From Gigaspora margarita (Eukaryota > Glomeromycota > Glomeromycetes > Diversisporales > Gigasporaceae), in the NCBI GenBank assembly GCA_009809945.1, contig WTPW01000082.1:340690-404689 (forward strand): a DNA stretch of 64,000 nt, given 5' to 3'. The translations under genes and the position numbers were made by a program. The notes under the pieces are model-generated. The model saw only the letters and a program-made list of their open reading frames with translations, had not been told where the DNA came from and ran no database searches. Each line of letters opens with the position of its first letter. Position 1 is the stretch's first letter. Shown one piece after another: positions 1 to 12,884 of the stretch.

Positions 1-575
1 GTGAATATGAGCGAATATAATAGTAGATGTGATGAAGTGCGAAAGTAGTTAAAAATTATTACTATTTTTTCGTTTTTGTTTTTTTTTGTTATTTTTTTTC
101 AGAGGGTTTTTTTTTTGGTTTTTCATTTTTTTTTTATAATAATATATAATAAAAATATGTAATATAATATAATATATAATAATAATAAATAAATAATTTT
201 TATATTAAATTGCGAAAACTTGCAAATATTGATTATTTAATTTAAAATATAATATATAATAATAATAAATAAAAAAAATAAATTTATAATAAATTGCGAA
301 ACCTTGCGAGCATGATTATGTGAATATAATAATTTTTAATTGATATCATATTAGATATATATCGATTACTATCACTATTGATAATAATCGGCAGGGGTGT
401 TGATTATCGATATATATCTGTTAATCGATATATATCTAGTAGATATATATCGATTAACCGGATATATATCGATTACTATCACTATTGATAATAATCGGCA
501 GGGGTGTTGATCATCGATATATATCTTATCAGTTAGTAATCGATATATATCTATATATAAAATTTGCCGATGATA
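1..575. repeat. Dispersed repeat, copy 1 (cut by the window edge)
   Basis: Matches 5500-5998 over most of its length, from GAATATAATAGTAGATG through the ATATAATAATAATAAATAAAT stretch to the CGATATATATCTATATATAA end. Inside, about 108 bp containing TAATCGGCAGGGGTGTTGAT is tandemly doubled (361-468, 469-560). No gene. Confidence 0.75.
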
Positions 576-900
576 ATACAACTTTTTTTTCTTATTAGGT
601 AACCTACTTTGGGCTCTTAAGCAAAGTTGTTCAGCATGTAATTTTACATTATATTTAAAATTAAATTGTGTTTTTCGGACCTTTTATTAGTGAAAAATGG
701 GTTTAAAGTTGGAAAAAAAAAATTTTCTAAAAAAAAATTTTTTTTTTTAGAAAATTTTTTTTCCCAACATTAAACCTATTTTTCACTAGTAAAAGGTCCA
801 AAAAACATGATTCAATTTTAGATGTGATGTAAAATTACATGCCAAACAAATTGCTTAAGAGCCCAAAGTAGGTTACCTAATAAGAAAAAAAAGTTGTATT
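575..900. mobile_element. Near-perfect palindromic MITE
   Basis: Arms start at AATACAACTTTTTTTTCTTA and continue through GGTAACCTACTTTGGGCTCT to an A/T core. The right arm mirrors them. A related arm recurs at 1135-1240. Confidence 0.8.
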
Positions 901-936
901 ATGAAATATGATAAATTTTAACTTTAGCACATAAAC

Positions 937-1115
937 AGGACCCCGAAATATACATAGATAGGTCAGGTTAATTATAGGGTTACTAAAAAAGAAAGATCTG
1001 CAGAAAAAACTTCAAAAATAAGCAAAAAATTACTATAAATAGAAAGGATCTGCATAAAAAACCTCAAAACTAAGCAAACTCATGCCTGACTTATCTATGT
1101 ATATTTCGGGATCCT
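937..1115. mobile_element. Short TIR element
   Basis: AGGACCCCGAAATATACATA pairs with TATGTATATTTCGGGATCCT. The ends resemble those of the element at 31308-31802. Confidence 0.75.
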
Positions 1116-1980
1116 ACATAAACAACCCATTTTTCTTACAAGGTAACCTACTTTTGCTGACTAAGTAAAGTTGTTCAGAGCATGATTTACATGTACACAT
1201 CATTTTAAAATTGAAAAATATTTGCTTTTGGCGAATTTACATTTTCGTTTTGTGCAAAATCGGCAAAATTTTAATTAAATTTTTAAGCCCAATTTTTTCT
1301 TCTCCTCTTGTTCTATATCTCCGAAAAATTTAATTTTAAGTTAATAAGTTAGATTTAAAAGAATCTTCTAATCCATATCTATAGTAAATTCATATATTTT
1401 TATTATAATTTTTATTATAAACAACATTTGGACCATTTTTTAAGGACATGTCCTATGCCTGCTAAAAAATTTATTTATTTAAATTTTATAGATTTATAAA
1501 GTTTAAGTTAAAAAAATTTTTATTAAGTTTGATTAAAATTTTTTAAATTATTTGAATTTAAAATTTCAAACAAGAGGTGCATATTCATAATAGAATATAG
1601 TAATACACATAAGTAAAACCTATTAAAGTGTTATATGCATATAAAAAAATACTGTATCAACTTAGATAAGATATTTTTATATGTGCTCTTCAGATTCCTA
1701 ACATTTCATTCATTGTTTATTTGTATAGGATCACCAAATTTACTTATGATAGTACTTTATGTGTTTGAAAATAAGCTACCTTTTTTGGCCAAAAAATTAC
1801 ACAAAAAATGTGGGGTAGTTTATTTTCAAAACATTGAGTTTTTTGAAAAAATTGAAAAATGTACTAATAAAAAGTTGTCCAAATGATACCAAATTTTACT
1901 ATATATGTATTTTATGTGCTGAACAAGTTTACTTAATGGCACTTTTAAGATTTACTTAGTAAAATTTAGACTTTTATATG

Positions 1981-2395
1981 TAGCAACTAAGCCTCCACAA
2001 AAATTACCTGTGCGATTTCAGAATTTTTGAAGGCTATAAAACCAATGTTATACAATTGATGCTTGAACTGAAATCAGTATGTGGAATTAGCATGATAAAC
2101 CCACTTTCAGAAAACATACTTCATTTATACCTCATATGTGCTTGCTGCTAGTATCAGGCCTTTAAAATCAGATGGGTACTTGCCTGAGGGCCAGGCCTGG
2201 GCCTGTACCCATCAGACTTTGAAGTCCTGCTGCTAGCAGCAAGAACACGTGAGGCATAAATAAAGCATATTTTTCAAAAGTGGGTTTATCATGCTAATTC
2301 TGCATAATGATTCAGTTCAAGCATTAACTGTATAATATTGGTTTTATAGCCTTTAAAAATTCTGAAATTGCATAGGTAATTTTTGCAAAGGCCTA
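1981..2395. mobile_element. Long palindromic element
   Basis: Arms of about 170 bp include TTCAGAATTTTTGAAGGCTA and its mirror, and GTGGGTTTATCATGCTAATT with its mirror. The centre is GC-rich: GGGTACTTGCCTGAGGGCCA then GGCCTGGGCCTGTACCC. An outer weak inverted repeat of GAAAATAAGCTACC type frames it (about 1748-2490). Confidence 0.75.
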
Positions 2396-2879
2396 GTAGC
2401 AACTGCTAATAGGTTTTTTAAGATTTTTGAAAAAATCAAAGGGGTAGCTTATTTTTGAAGATAGCTTATTTTCAGCAATATAGTACTAGTAGTTATATAA
2501 TTTGTTCAAATCTGATCATCTAAATTATACAAAATCAAATCTTTAGTTGTACAGATAATTGATAATTCACAGATTTTGACTAGACTGAACAGATAATAAT
2601 CTGGAATCCATGGTTTAATGAATAAAATTTGATAGTAACATTTTTTAGAAAAGAATTATATAATGCATGTATTTTTTGGCTCAATATTATATACCTTTAA
2701 TAAACAGTGTTTTATTAACAAATTTTGAACAAATTGAATAAATTTTGAATGTATTGAATGAATGATCTGCAACTTGCATATTGAATAGATTATCCAGATT
2801 GCAGATCAACAAATTACACCTCTAAGTACCAGTTCTAGTTGAGAATATATCCCAATTTGAAAGAAGTAAACACTGCTAA

Positions 2880-3250
2880 TCTTTTGAAGAGAGTAAGCTA
2901 GGACTTCAACTTTTTAGCAAATTTTGAAAAGTCCAAAAGGGCAATAACATTATGTGTAAAAAATTAAAAGAAGGTATAAAAAGATAAAAATCATTTTTTT
3001 GTTATTTTTCATTGTTTTACTACAAGCTACTTTGTTGACAAAGATCCTATATTTTGTCTCTACTAAAATTACTTATACAAGAGAACTACCTTCTTCTAGT
3101 TATTTTGTAAAAGGATCCTTTTGGCTTGTATGCTAAATATAAAAGAAGTCCCTTGAGTTATAAGTTAACCTTTATAAAAACTATATACTTGTGTTATCCT
3201 ACTATATACCAAGTATAGTCAATGCTCTAACAAAAAACTTATTGTTTTTT
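2880..3250 (-). pseudogene. Relic related to 33690-34150
   Basis: Minus-strand fragments such as HTSQKDPFTK and NKVACSKT line up with HASQKHQLCKITGS in the other copy. Many stops. The family is not recognised. Confidence 0.35.
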
Positions 3251-4790
3251 TTCTGTGAAAAATTTTGACCAGATAATTGTTAGAAAGAGTTTTATAGTTA
3301 TTGTTGTGGCTAAAGCTGGAAATTTTAAATATTTTAATATGAAATTTACAAAAAATTTTGAAATGCATTTTGTATAATTTTTTTTATAGTTAGATTAAAA
3401 TTTAGGGTTAGGGTTTATAATAAAAGAGTATAGTTGGATTTTAGCAGGTCTTATAATTTTAAATCGAGACCTCTAATTTTTAGCTTTAGCCACTTTTAGC
3501 TTCAACTGTGACAGTAATTTTTTATTAAATTTCGTAATAATTAGAATATAGGCTAATGTCAAACCCTTAAGTTGATCTGTTCACCAAAAATACTTAACCT
3601 AGTCAGCTAGGCTAACTATATTTTTTAAAAAAGCTTTTGGACTATAATTACATAATTTGCTCTCTTTTTCAATATGAAAATGGCTAGAATTATATCACAA
3701 TACTCATTATTATATTTTCAATTACTAGAAAATTGCATTCAAGAAGGTGCTTAAGAACATTCTATATATGATTAGGATTTATTATTGAATAAAAAAATAA
3801 TAATTTAGCCTCAAATAATTTAAAAATAAATAAATTGGGTCAAATTATATTGTAAATTTAAATTATATTAAAAAATATATTTATAAAAAAACATTGTTTA
3901 ATAAAAATAAACTATTGAAATAGAACTATAAAATACATATTTAAAAAAAATTATCATCCAATAAAAATATCAAAATAAAATTATTATATTATATCAAAAT
4001 CAAATAATTCTTCACTAAACATCAGAAAATTTTATATATAGATATTGATCGATATATAACACTTAATCATTTTATATCAATTATAAAATATAGTTATATA
4101 TTGATTAATTGGATAAAAATTAATATATATCTAAATCAATATATATCATTTTCTGTATTAAATTATTATATATCTATAAATCGATTATAATCAGAATTAT
4201 TTGAAATGATATATAACAATTAACAAATTTTTAATGATTACATAGTGTTTTGAATCACTGTGTAAAAAAAACAAATAAAAATAAAAAATAAAATAAAATA
4301 CTGCTTAAAGCAATTGGTATAGAAAAAAAAAAAGTAGCAGTATCTATTTTTACTCCTCTCTCTCTTTTTTTCTCTCCTCTCCCTTTTTTTTTCTCTCCCT
4401 TTTCTTCTTTCTCTTTTTCTTTCTCTTCTTTTCTTTTTCTCTTTTTTTTCTTTTTTTTTAATATTTTAAATTGTTTCAAAATATTTTAGAACTGGGAAAT
4501 CAAGCTGGATCAGTAAATCTATACTCTAGATTATACCAAGAGCACATTTGACTAATATTTTTGAAATGTTTTGAAATGTTTTGATAATCATAGCACAAGA
4601 TCAGATTAGATCTTTGTTTATTTTTTTTGTTTATAATTTAGATCTTCTATTACTTTTACATTGTTTTTTCTTTTTTGGTTTGTTTTTTTTGGTTTTATTT
4701 TGTTTCGTATAGTTTTGATTGCTCTTTTATTTTTTTTCTTTTATTTATTATTTTTTAATTTTTTTTATACAAAAAACACTGACCCTAACT
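3251..4790. other. AT-rich intergenic DNA
   Basis: No reading frame or RNA gene could be supported. It includes ATCGATATATAT-type repeats (4030-4210) and a long pyrimidine tract (4321-4475) whose apparent peptide on the minus strand is only K/E/R low complexity. Confidence 0.6.
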
Positions 4791-5490
4791 TTTGGCATTT
4801 TGCAAAAAATCTAACAACTTTTTGAAACTTTGCACAAGTCAACTCAGCCTTCTAACACTTGGCAAAAACACACAATTGCTTTCTCTAGCTATTTGTAAAT
4901 TTTGAAGAATGCTTCTTTAGAGAAATAAAGATTTAGTTAGTGCTTCATTTTTTTCGTTTGACATTTTTTGTTCTTTTTGTTTTTGTTTTTGTTTTTTTTT
5001 TTAGTTTTTTTTATTAATTTATTTTATTCAGGCACTTTGTGAGAAAAATAACCTAGTTTTTGTTGACACTTTGCAAGCAAACCCAGACTTTTCTAGCAAT
5101 TTTTGTTATGAACTCTACTTCAGAGAAATGGAGATTTGGGTTTTTGTTTTTTTTATTCAGTTTGCTTATATTCCATTTTTTTGTTTGTTTTCTTTTTACT
5201 TATTTCTTTAATTTTTATTTGTTTTATTTATTCCAGCACATTGTGAAAACCTTCGACAATTTTTGAATTACAAGAAACAAACTCTTTTAGAGAAATAGAG
5301 ATTTGGGGCTTTGTTAATTTTTTATTTAGTTTGCTTATATTTTTGTTTTTTGTTTGTTTTTCTTTTTTTTACTTATTTTTTAATTTTATTTTATTTATTT
5401 CTGACTTTACTTCAAAACTTTGCAAGAAAATGACCTGACTTTTCTGGCACTTTACAAAAATACCAACTCTAGCTTCTCTAGCACTTTGCA
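4790..5490. repeat. Degenerate tandem repeat, about 3-4 units of 165-205 bp
   Basis: Each unit has CACTTTGCAA-like and TTAGAGAAATAGAGATTTGG-like blocks (4911, 5117, 5282) separated by T-rich DNA. Confidence 0.6.
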
Positions 5491-5499
5491 AGAAGTAGC

Positions 5500-5998
5500 A
5501 AATATGAGTGAATATAATAGTAGATGCGACAAAGTGCGAAAGTAGTTGAAAATATTACTATTTTTTTATTTTCAATTTTTTTGTTATTTTTTTTGAGGGG
5601 GTTTTTTTGGTTTTTTGTTTTTTTTATAATAATATATAATAAAAATATATAATATAATATAATATATAATAATAATAAATAAATAAATAATTTTATATTA
5701 AATTGTGAAAACTTGCAAATATTGATTAAAAATGTATATTTAATTTAAAATAATATATAATAATAATAAATAAAAAAAATAAAATTTTATATTAAATTGA
5801 AAAGCTTGTGAAAAGCAAAAAGCATGATTATGTAAATATAATTTATTAATTAATATCATATCAGATATATATCAATTAATATCTATATCAGATATACATC
5901 AATTACTATCACTATCGATAAAAATCAGCAGGAGTATTGGGTATCAATATATATCTTACCAGTTAGTAATCGATATATATCTATATATAAAATTTGCT
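5500..5998. repeat. Dispersed repeat, copy 2
   Basis: Second copy of the repeat that opens the window, with the same order of motifs but without the full internal doubling (AAAAATCAGCAGGAGTATTG once). Confidence 0.75.
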
Positions 5999-5999
5999 A

Positions 6000-8900
6000 T
6001 GAATAACAACTAAAAAAAATCTAATCAAAATTTAATACAAATAAAATAGAATTAAATAATAAAAAAAGAATTTGTATCATTTTTATTCTATTCTTTAAAT
6101 TTTTACAAAAAGTTTAGTATAGACAAGTATATTTAAAACTTTAATTATATTGTCTAGTTGAAACTTAAACTATATAACATGTGTAATTAAAATAAGCAAT
6201 TATGCAATATACTTTATAAATGTAATATAGTATTTTAATTATTTATTAGGTTCAATCTAAACTGGTTCTAATTCAGGAACTGAATGACCATTGGACTAGT
6301 TAAAATGCCATTCAATATTAGATCTTTCAAGGTCTGGTTTGCCCCTATCTCTATAAAAAAATTATAATTGTAACAGATTAAGAAGAAACCAAATTAAAAT
6401 AAAATTTTCTTAGTATAAAATAGACAAACAACCAAAAAAAAAAACAGAATATTCATAGATGCATTTTTTTTTGGCTTTTTTTTAGAGCTAGAGAATCAAC
6501 TTTAGGTGTAGAATTTATACTAAATGAGTATAAATAGATTTTAGAAGGTTAATTAGAAACTCTAAACTTCTGATTAATTATGAATAATAATACAATTTCA
6601 TATAACTTTTGCCTAATTATTTTTTATATATAAGGGATGTGCAGTTTATAATGTAATTTAAGAGGTAAGAGAGGAGGTTAGCAGTCATATCACACCTATA
6701 TGCATATAAAAATTATAATTGGCTGCTAGTTTGATCACCTAAATGAGGGGGTTAGACCTTCTATTAAAAAAGAATATACATAATAAACAGTGCTTCTCTA
6801 AGTATGCAATGTATTAATAATAACTGGATCTTTTTAAAATTTCTACATTTATAAATTAGATTATGCTTCTTGCAAATAGCCTATACTACCTTCATAGAGT
6901 TCTATTAGATAATGCTATTGGATATAAATTTTGCTATCTATATATATGTCTTTAGCTCAGTTATAAATTTATGTTTCTGGTTTTGTGTAATAGTATCACA
7001 CAGTTATCTTATACCAGTATGATCACGATTTTTGTATAATATGAAATGTGTTTAGGGATAGTTTTCTTCAACTTTTTTAATGTGGCTTATTCTGCTTTTT
7101 GAAAAAACCTTTTTTAGTAGAAGTAATAATTTTTATTTTTCTAATTCAGGCAGGGGTTATAGTAATTCTAATAACACAGGATGACAACACGTGCATGTAT
7201 ATGTATATTGAACAATAGTGTAGAAAATATATTCATAAATTGTGTTGTTAACAATACCTGTTTAGTAATGTTAATTAATGTGTGTGTAATTTGATTTTGG
7301 ATGAAATATCAAGTAATATAAAATATTTACTTTTATTATAATACATTAAGTCCTTGCACTCCTAATAAGAATATTACATAATCGATTATTGATACTAATA
7401 AAATGTTTTGACACTTTGCCATTTTTGATTTACTATGTCCAAAAACTATAATCAGACCATGAAAATATTTTAAGTTATGATGATATTATTTTAATTGTTG
7501 AGATATATGATCATTTGCTTGTTAAATATTATAATATATTTATCATAATTCGTAATTGATCTATCACTATGAATTAATAATCAGTTGTATATTTTTTATT
7601 TTTTTAAAAAAAATTGACTTTTTTTAGCTACGTGCACTTTGTATTTTTGAAATTTAAAAAATCAACTTCTGTTCATCATGTGCACTTTGTATCTTTTAAA
7701 CTATATTGAGATATGGACAACATTAATAACTTGCATTAGTGAGTCAAATACTGTGTATCACCAGAATAGTAAGGTTTATAATAGTAAATCATAATAGAAA
7801 CTATAATAATTTTAACACAAGCTAACTCAACCTAACCACATATTGTAATTATTAGAATAAGCAAGTTTTGTATAAGAATTTTTACAGTAATTCTTCAGTA
7901 ATTTTGTTGCAAACTCAACCTTAAAATGTATTATATGCCAAGTAAGGTTGTAACAGGATTTTTATAGTAATTCATGAAAGAAATTCTAATACATACTAAT
8001 TCACCTTTTCATTATTACTGATATAAACTACAATGGCTTATTCATAATTACATGATGCGTAGTGGGCATTGGGTATATAGCTAAAAACCACTAACAACAC
8101 CACTATCTAATTAAACCAATATCTTTTAATTATGCAAGACTTGTAAATCTTGAATTGGTAGGCAAAAAGGGGCATGGTTAATTTGGTCCAGGTCTTGAGG
8201 TTCTTCTAGGGTCTTGTTACTTTTTGGTCAAACTAGGGGAAGTATTTTTGGAATTTCTTGTGAATAGTCTTCTGTGGTGGTTCAAATTCACTCTACTTTG
8301 GCCATGCAAAGTTGATTTTTTATTTTGCATTACATGGATTTCAAAATTCAGGATGGATGGATGAATTTTTTTTTAATTTACTGCAAATAGAAGTATGTTT
8401 ATATTTAAGGTTATATGAGGATAATTTTTCATTTAGCACAACAAGGAATCAAAAAATGGGCTGGCAGTCATACTTTTTCTGTCAGTCCTATTGAACAATT
8501 ACTTAAATTTAAGGTCTTTATCAGGTGATACCAGATGAAAATAGTGGGAAAAATAGATGTCAAAAATCAAACAATTGGCACAATTGGGATCTAAACAAAA
8601 ATAAAAAAAATGGGATAGCAGGTAATACAAAATAAAAAATCAACTTTGCTGGCCTTATATAATTCTTTATTCTAGTTGCAATAGTTGAAAGGCTCTAACT
8701 AATATTATTAATGATTGTCATGTGAACATGGGCAAAATTAGATGATGCAGGCAATTAATCTAACAATGGAATGGAATAATTGATCGAAAATCAGGTAATA
8801 ATTAAAGTTTTATTGATTTATGATTTTATATTAAAGGTGATTAATTTGACTTCTTTCTTTAACTGGGTTATACTAAACAGAATTCAAAGCACAGATTACG

Positions 8901-9620
8901 AAGTCATAATTAATAACACAACTTAGAATGACAAATATTCTACAGATAAAAGGTAGTTTAATAAGTGATTTATTACAACAATTTTGGGTTAAAGGGAAAC
9001 TTTCTCAGGGCTAACACTTCTACTCTTATTTTGATACAAATTAATTCAACCTTAACCACATACTGTAATGCATACTAACAACCTTGATAATATCATTGTT
9101 ATGGACGAAACTCAAATTTGCAGATCAAATTGGGTGAAACTAGTTTGGAGTGTTTCAGATATATAGGGCAAAACTAAAATTCCTTGGTGCAAAACGTTTA
9201 ATATTTGAAAGTTAGTTTTACTTGAAATACTGAAACATATATAATTACGTTAATTCAATGCAAACTAACTCATCTACAAACTCTGGTTACTACAATAGTA
9301 AGTTCTATTTCTGCTTTTTAGACTGAATAGCATAGAAGTTTCGATAATTAAATACAAATTAATTCAACCTTAACCAATAGAGGGAGTCACAAAAAGAGCA
9401 AGTTCCATAACAAAATTTTTACAGTAACTCACGATAATAATCACAATAATTTGAATACGAACCAACTTAACTTTATACTGGAATAGCAAGTTCTGTAACA
9501 AAAATTTTGCAATAACCTACAATTCGATAATTTAACAAAACGCTAAACTAATTCAATCTTAAAACTTATTCAATCTTAACAGACTTAGTATTAAAGAAAT
9601 TCATAATAATAAGTCTCAGA
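6000..9620. other. Intergenic DNA without a supportable gene
   Basis: AT-rich and stop-dense on both strands. Between 7740-8000 and 9000-9600 a degenerate block recurs with ACTAATTCAACCTTAACCAC, ATACTGTAAT and GCAAGTTCTGTAACAAAAAT motifs. Nothing else was identified. Confidence 0.5.
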
Positions 9621-9629
9621 TCGTTGGGC

Positions 9630-9753
9630 ATTAGTGGATTGATCCTTGACAGTAATAACGGAAATACATGACTGATACTGATCGGCTGCGTAAACGGCTG
9701 GCCAGTATCAGTTATGTATTTTCGTTATTACTATCAAGGATCAATCCACTAAT
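9630..9753. mobile_element. Palindromic MITE
   Basis: ATTAGTGGATTGATCCTTGA and AGTAATAACGGAAATACATG are mirrored on the right; the centre contains GGCTGCGTAAACGGCTGGCC. Confidence 0.75.
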
Positions 9754-10013
9754 ACGAGTGACCAGAGATATTAAATTATCAAATATCTTTTTTTTTTTTT
9801 AAGCATAGTAGCACTATTGTAATTTGTGAAAATAATAAAATCGGGCATTTTACTTAATAAAATCTTTGTGGTTTAAGAGAGCTATTTGTTCTAGTATGCC
9901 GAAGTTCATTTTGTTCGTGTTAAATATTAGTGCATCTTTGAATCTAATCGTCACCACATGGCCGATCGAACTGGTTCTGCGCCACGTCATGCGCTGCGCA
10001 GCTACCTTATTAT

Positions 10014-10295
10014 ATTAACCATAGCTGCCGCGTTCCGGCAGATCCTCGATTTTGATTGGTTTACGACCATGATCTGCAAAATTTTGGCCCGCATTACATA
10101 ATTGTTTACTAATTTCTGGCCCGAATTAACTTTTTATTCTAACAATAGAAATTTTCCAGGAACAATTTTCACTTAACGAGCGGCCGTGATTTCATTAGTA
10201 AAATTTCGAGTAATTCCGGCCAAATTTTTGATCGTCGCTCTTAGCCAATCAAAATCGAGAATCTTCCGGTCAATTTTGTTGCGGTAAGGGTTAAT
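10014..10295. mobile_element. TIR element, family also at 13746-14081
   Basis: ATTAACCATAGCTGCCGCG at the left, GTTGCGGTAAGGGTTAAT at the right. Subterminal TCGATTTTGATTGG pairs with CCAATCAAAATCGA. Confidence 0.75.
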
Positions 10296-10632
10296 CTTAT
10301 ATAATAGTGGTGGTGATGAGTGGATTTACAATTTAATCAATCAGTAGTTTCGTTATTTTAACAGTAGATCGGTTTACAATTTTAGCAGTAGTAGTTGGTT
10401 GTAATTTCACTGTAGGTCAGTTAATAGTCCCGATAGTTGGGACTTCAACAGTAGGTGGATTTGTTACTTCGGGAAACTTGAATAACAGTTAACCCAGTGA
10501 TCGACTATCACATGATAAACGTATAATAACGTCATTTGTTTACCAGAATTAAAACAAACTGGCCTAAAATACCCTAACCTAACCCTAATTTAGGCCGAAT
10601 ACTTGTCATGTGATATTGTGATGATCACTGGG

Positions 10633-11008
10633 CAGGGACCCTAGAAAATTGTTTTTAAAAACGGCAAAAAATGTTTTGGGCAATAGCAAAAAATGTTTTT
10701 TATTGTGATATCAATAAAATGCTTTTTTTATCGTGTTAAATTGCCTAATTTTGTTGTTATTTTTGCCGATTAAAATTCGGAATGTTTCGATGTTTATTCA
10801 TAGTCTACAACGGAACTTTTCGGATGTTTCAGTAGGTATAGTTACACCAAATACGCGAATGTGATTGGCATATTAAAATAGCTGGCCAATCAAATTTTCG
10901 TGTAACTTACATGCATAAAAAAGTCGAAATATTGTTTTATAGAGCAAAATTCACTAAAAATTGCGATTTATTGTTTTCTAATCTTTTCGAAATTTTTTAG
11001 GGTCCCTG
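10633..11008. mobile_element. hAT-type MITE nested in another TIR element
   Basis: CAGGGACCCTAGAAAA and inverted TTTTTTAGGGTCCCTG form the ends. TCACTGGG is duplicated exactly at 10625-10632 and 11009-11016 (8 bp). The host element (about 10487-11022) has TTAACCCAGTGATC ends. Confidence 0.85.
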
Positions 11009-11029
11009 TCACTGGGTTAACCTGATTTT

Positions 11030-11341
11030 CTAGCACGTCTGAAATGTGTGCCAGGTTGGTGGCGCAATTGTGGCGCATATTGCCTAACTACGAATCAGAT
11101 TTCACGATCAGGAAAGTTCAAAACAAACGTTCGTTTTGCCAAAAATCGGTTATTTATCGAAAATCCGTATAAGAAACTCCCTTTAGTGCTCTAACAAAAA
11201 GTTTTCGTTGGGCAATTTTACAATATAAAATCTCTTTCTAACCCGAACCCTAACCCTTAATCTTATCCTTACCCTAACAATAACAAACTTTAAATAATTT
11301 TTCTGCGCCACCAACCTGGCACACATTTCAGACGTGCCATG
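11030..11341. mobile_element. TIR element
   Basis: GCACGTCTGAAATGTGTGCC and GGTTGGTGGCGCA are mirrored at 11305-11340. The interior has CTAACCC/CTTACCC-like repeats. Confidence 0.75.
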
Positions 11342-11399
11342 TTGCACCTGATCTTGTCCTCTGATTGGCCAGATCGGCAAAAGATCGAGCCATCTACCC

Positions 11400-12700
11400 G
11401 TTACTTCAATAATGGAGAGCTTCCAATTGCAATAATAAGTAGGTAGCTCGTGCTTTGATTTTGACTAAATTACTAATTTAATAGTGAATAAATTATAGTA
11501 GTAAGTTAATGAATTTAATATTGTTACTTTAGCAATGAATAGGCTCATGATTTTAATAATAGATAATATACAACCTTAATAGTTTACGTGTTAATATTTC
11601 AATATTGGATGTGTTCGTGATTTTTGATCGGTTCCTGACTTCAGAAGTAAATGTGTTATTAATTTAATAGTGAATGGTTTAATTCATAATTTGGCGTTAA
11701 AATTTAAAATTTGACTAACATAGTAAGATTGATAATTGATCAAGATGGTGAGCAAGTACAGTCAAGCATTTATAATGCAACACTTCTTTAAATGTAATTT
11801 TTAATTCCACCAAATATATACTTATTTAATTAGTGCATTTAATAAATAATTCAATTCATACAATTAATAAAATAATCTCTATCTTTTGCATAACCACAAT
11901 CACAAGTACATAAACATAAAATCTTCTACCAATTTCTCTCGAAAATTTCTATTAAACAGTTAAAATCCTATTTTCAAATAAATAAATTAATCACAAATTC
12001 TGATCTAAATGATCAAAAAAAAACAAAAAAATTAAGTATAACCGAAAAATATTAAATCAATAACGATTTTATTAGTACAAATATTAAAATAAAACTAAAA
12101 TTTTGCAAGAATTTTTTATAAAAATACAAAATATAATATTGGTTAATCAAAAATTACATTTTCATACATCCAATTAGAGTAAAAAATTATATCTTATGCA
12201 TATGTATTCATATACTGCGCAGCTATCTTATTAACATCATTTGCAAAAACTTGGTTTGATTTTTTTAAATTATCTGTCAATTTTTTGTGATATCTTTATT
12301 AAGAAAATTAGATAAAATATATTTTTAGTACCAAAAAAGTTTTAAAAAAGGTATATAAAAGTAATTTATAAATAAATAGTATATATAATATTAATAATAT
12401 AAATAATTTTTCTTTCAAATTTAAACTAAAACTTGTAAATTATATAAATAAATTATATAACTTATTTTTTCTTCCACGATTTTTAAATTAATAAATAATT
12501 AGTTAAAAATAATTAATTATAAATTTAACTATAAAAATTAATTAACGCCTTTAAGCGATTTGTTATCAATGAATTTATATATTTGGAATTGATTATCAGA
12601 AGCGGGGGTTTGTTCTTGTAAATTTGGCCCGTTTTGGAAGGTGTACTAACTATTTATGTATATTTGGGTGAAACTTTTGTCAAACTAATTTTATAGTACA
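11400..12700. other. AT-rich intergenic DNA
   Basis: No gene, RNA or element end was recognised here. Confidence 0.5.
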
Positions 12701-12704
12701 TTGT

Positions 12705-12805
12705 ACAGTACGTATGTACGTATGTACGTACGTACGTACGTACAGTACGTACGTACTTATGTACTGTACACACGAACAGTACGAACTACGTACAGTACGT
12801 TGTAC
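12705..12805. repeat. ACGT/GTAC short tandem repeat
   Basis: Runs of ACGTACGTACGT and AGTACGTACGT with a few breaks. A smaller relative lies at 24484-24520, ahead of the kinase gene. Confidence 0.8.
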
Positions 12806-12884
12806 TGTTGGATTTTTACTTCATGAATTTAAGAAAATTTATAAGATTTTGCATTTTTTATTACTTTTATGCTTAGTTTGATCT

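Noticed and set aside
7740..9600. A second micro-exon array, suggested by repeated GTGAGTTACTGT and GTTACAGAACTTGC on the minus strand
   Set aside because: Units are irregular, no consistent AG-NNN-GT spacing is found, and no start exon or frame could be built.
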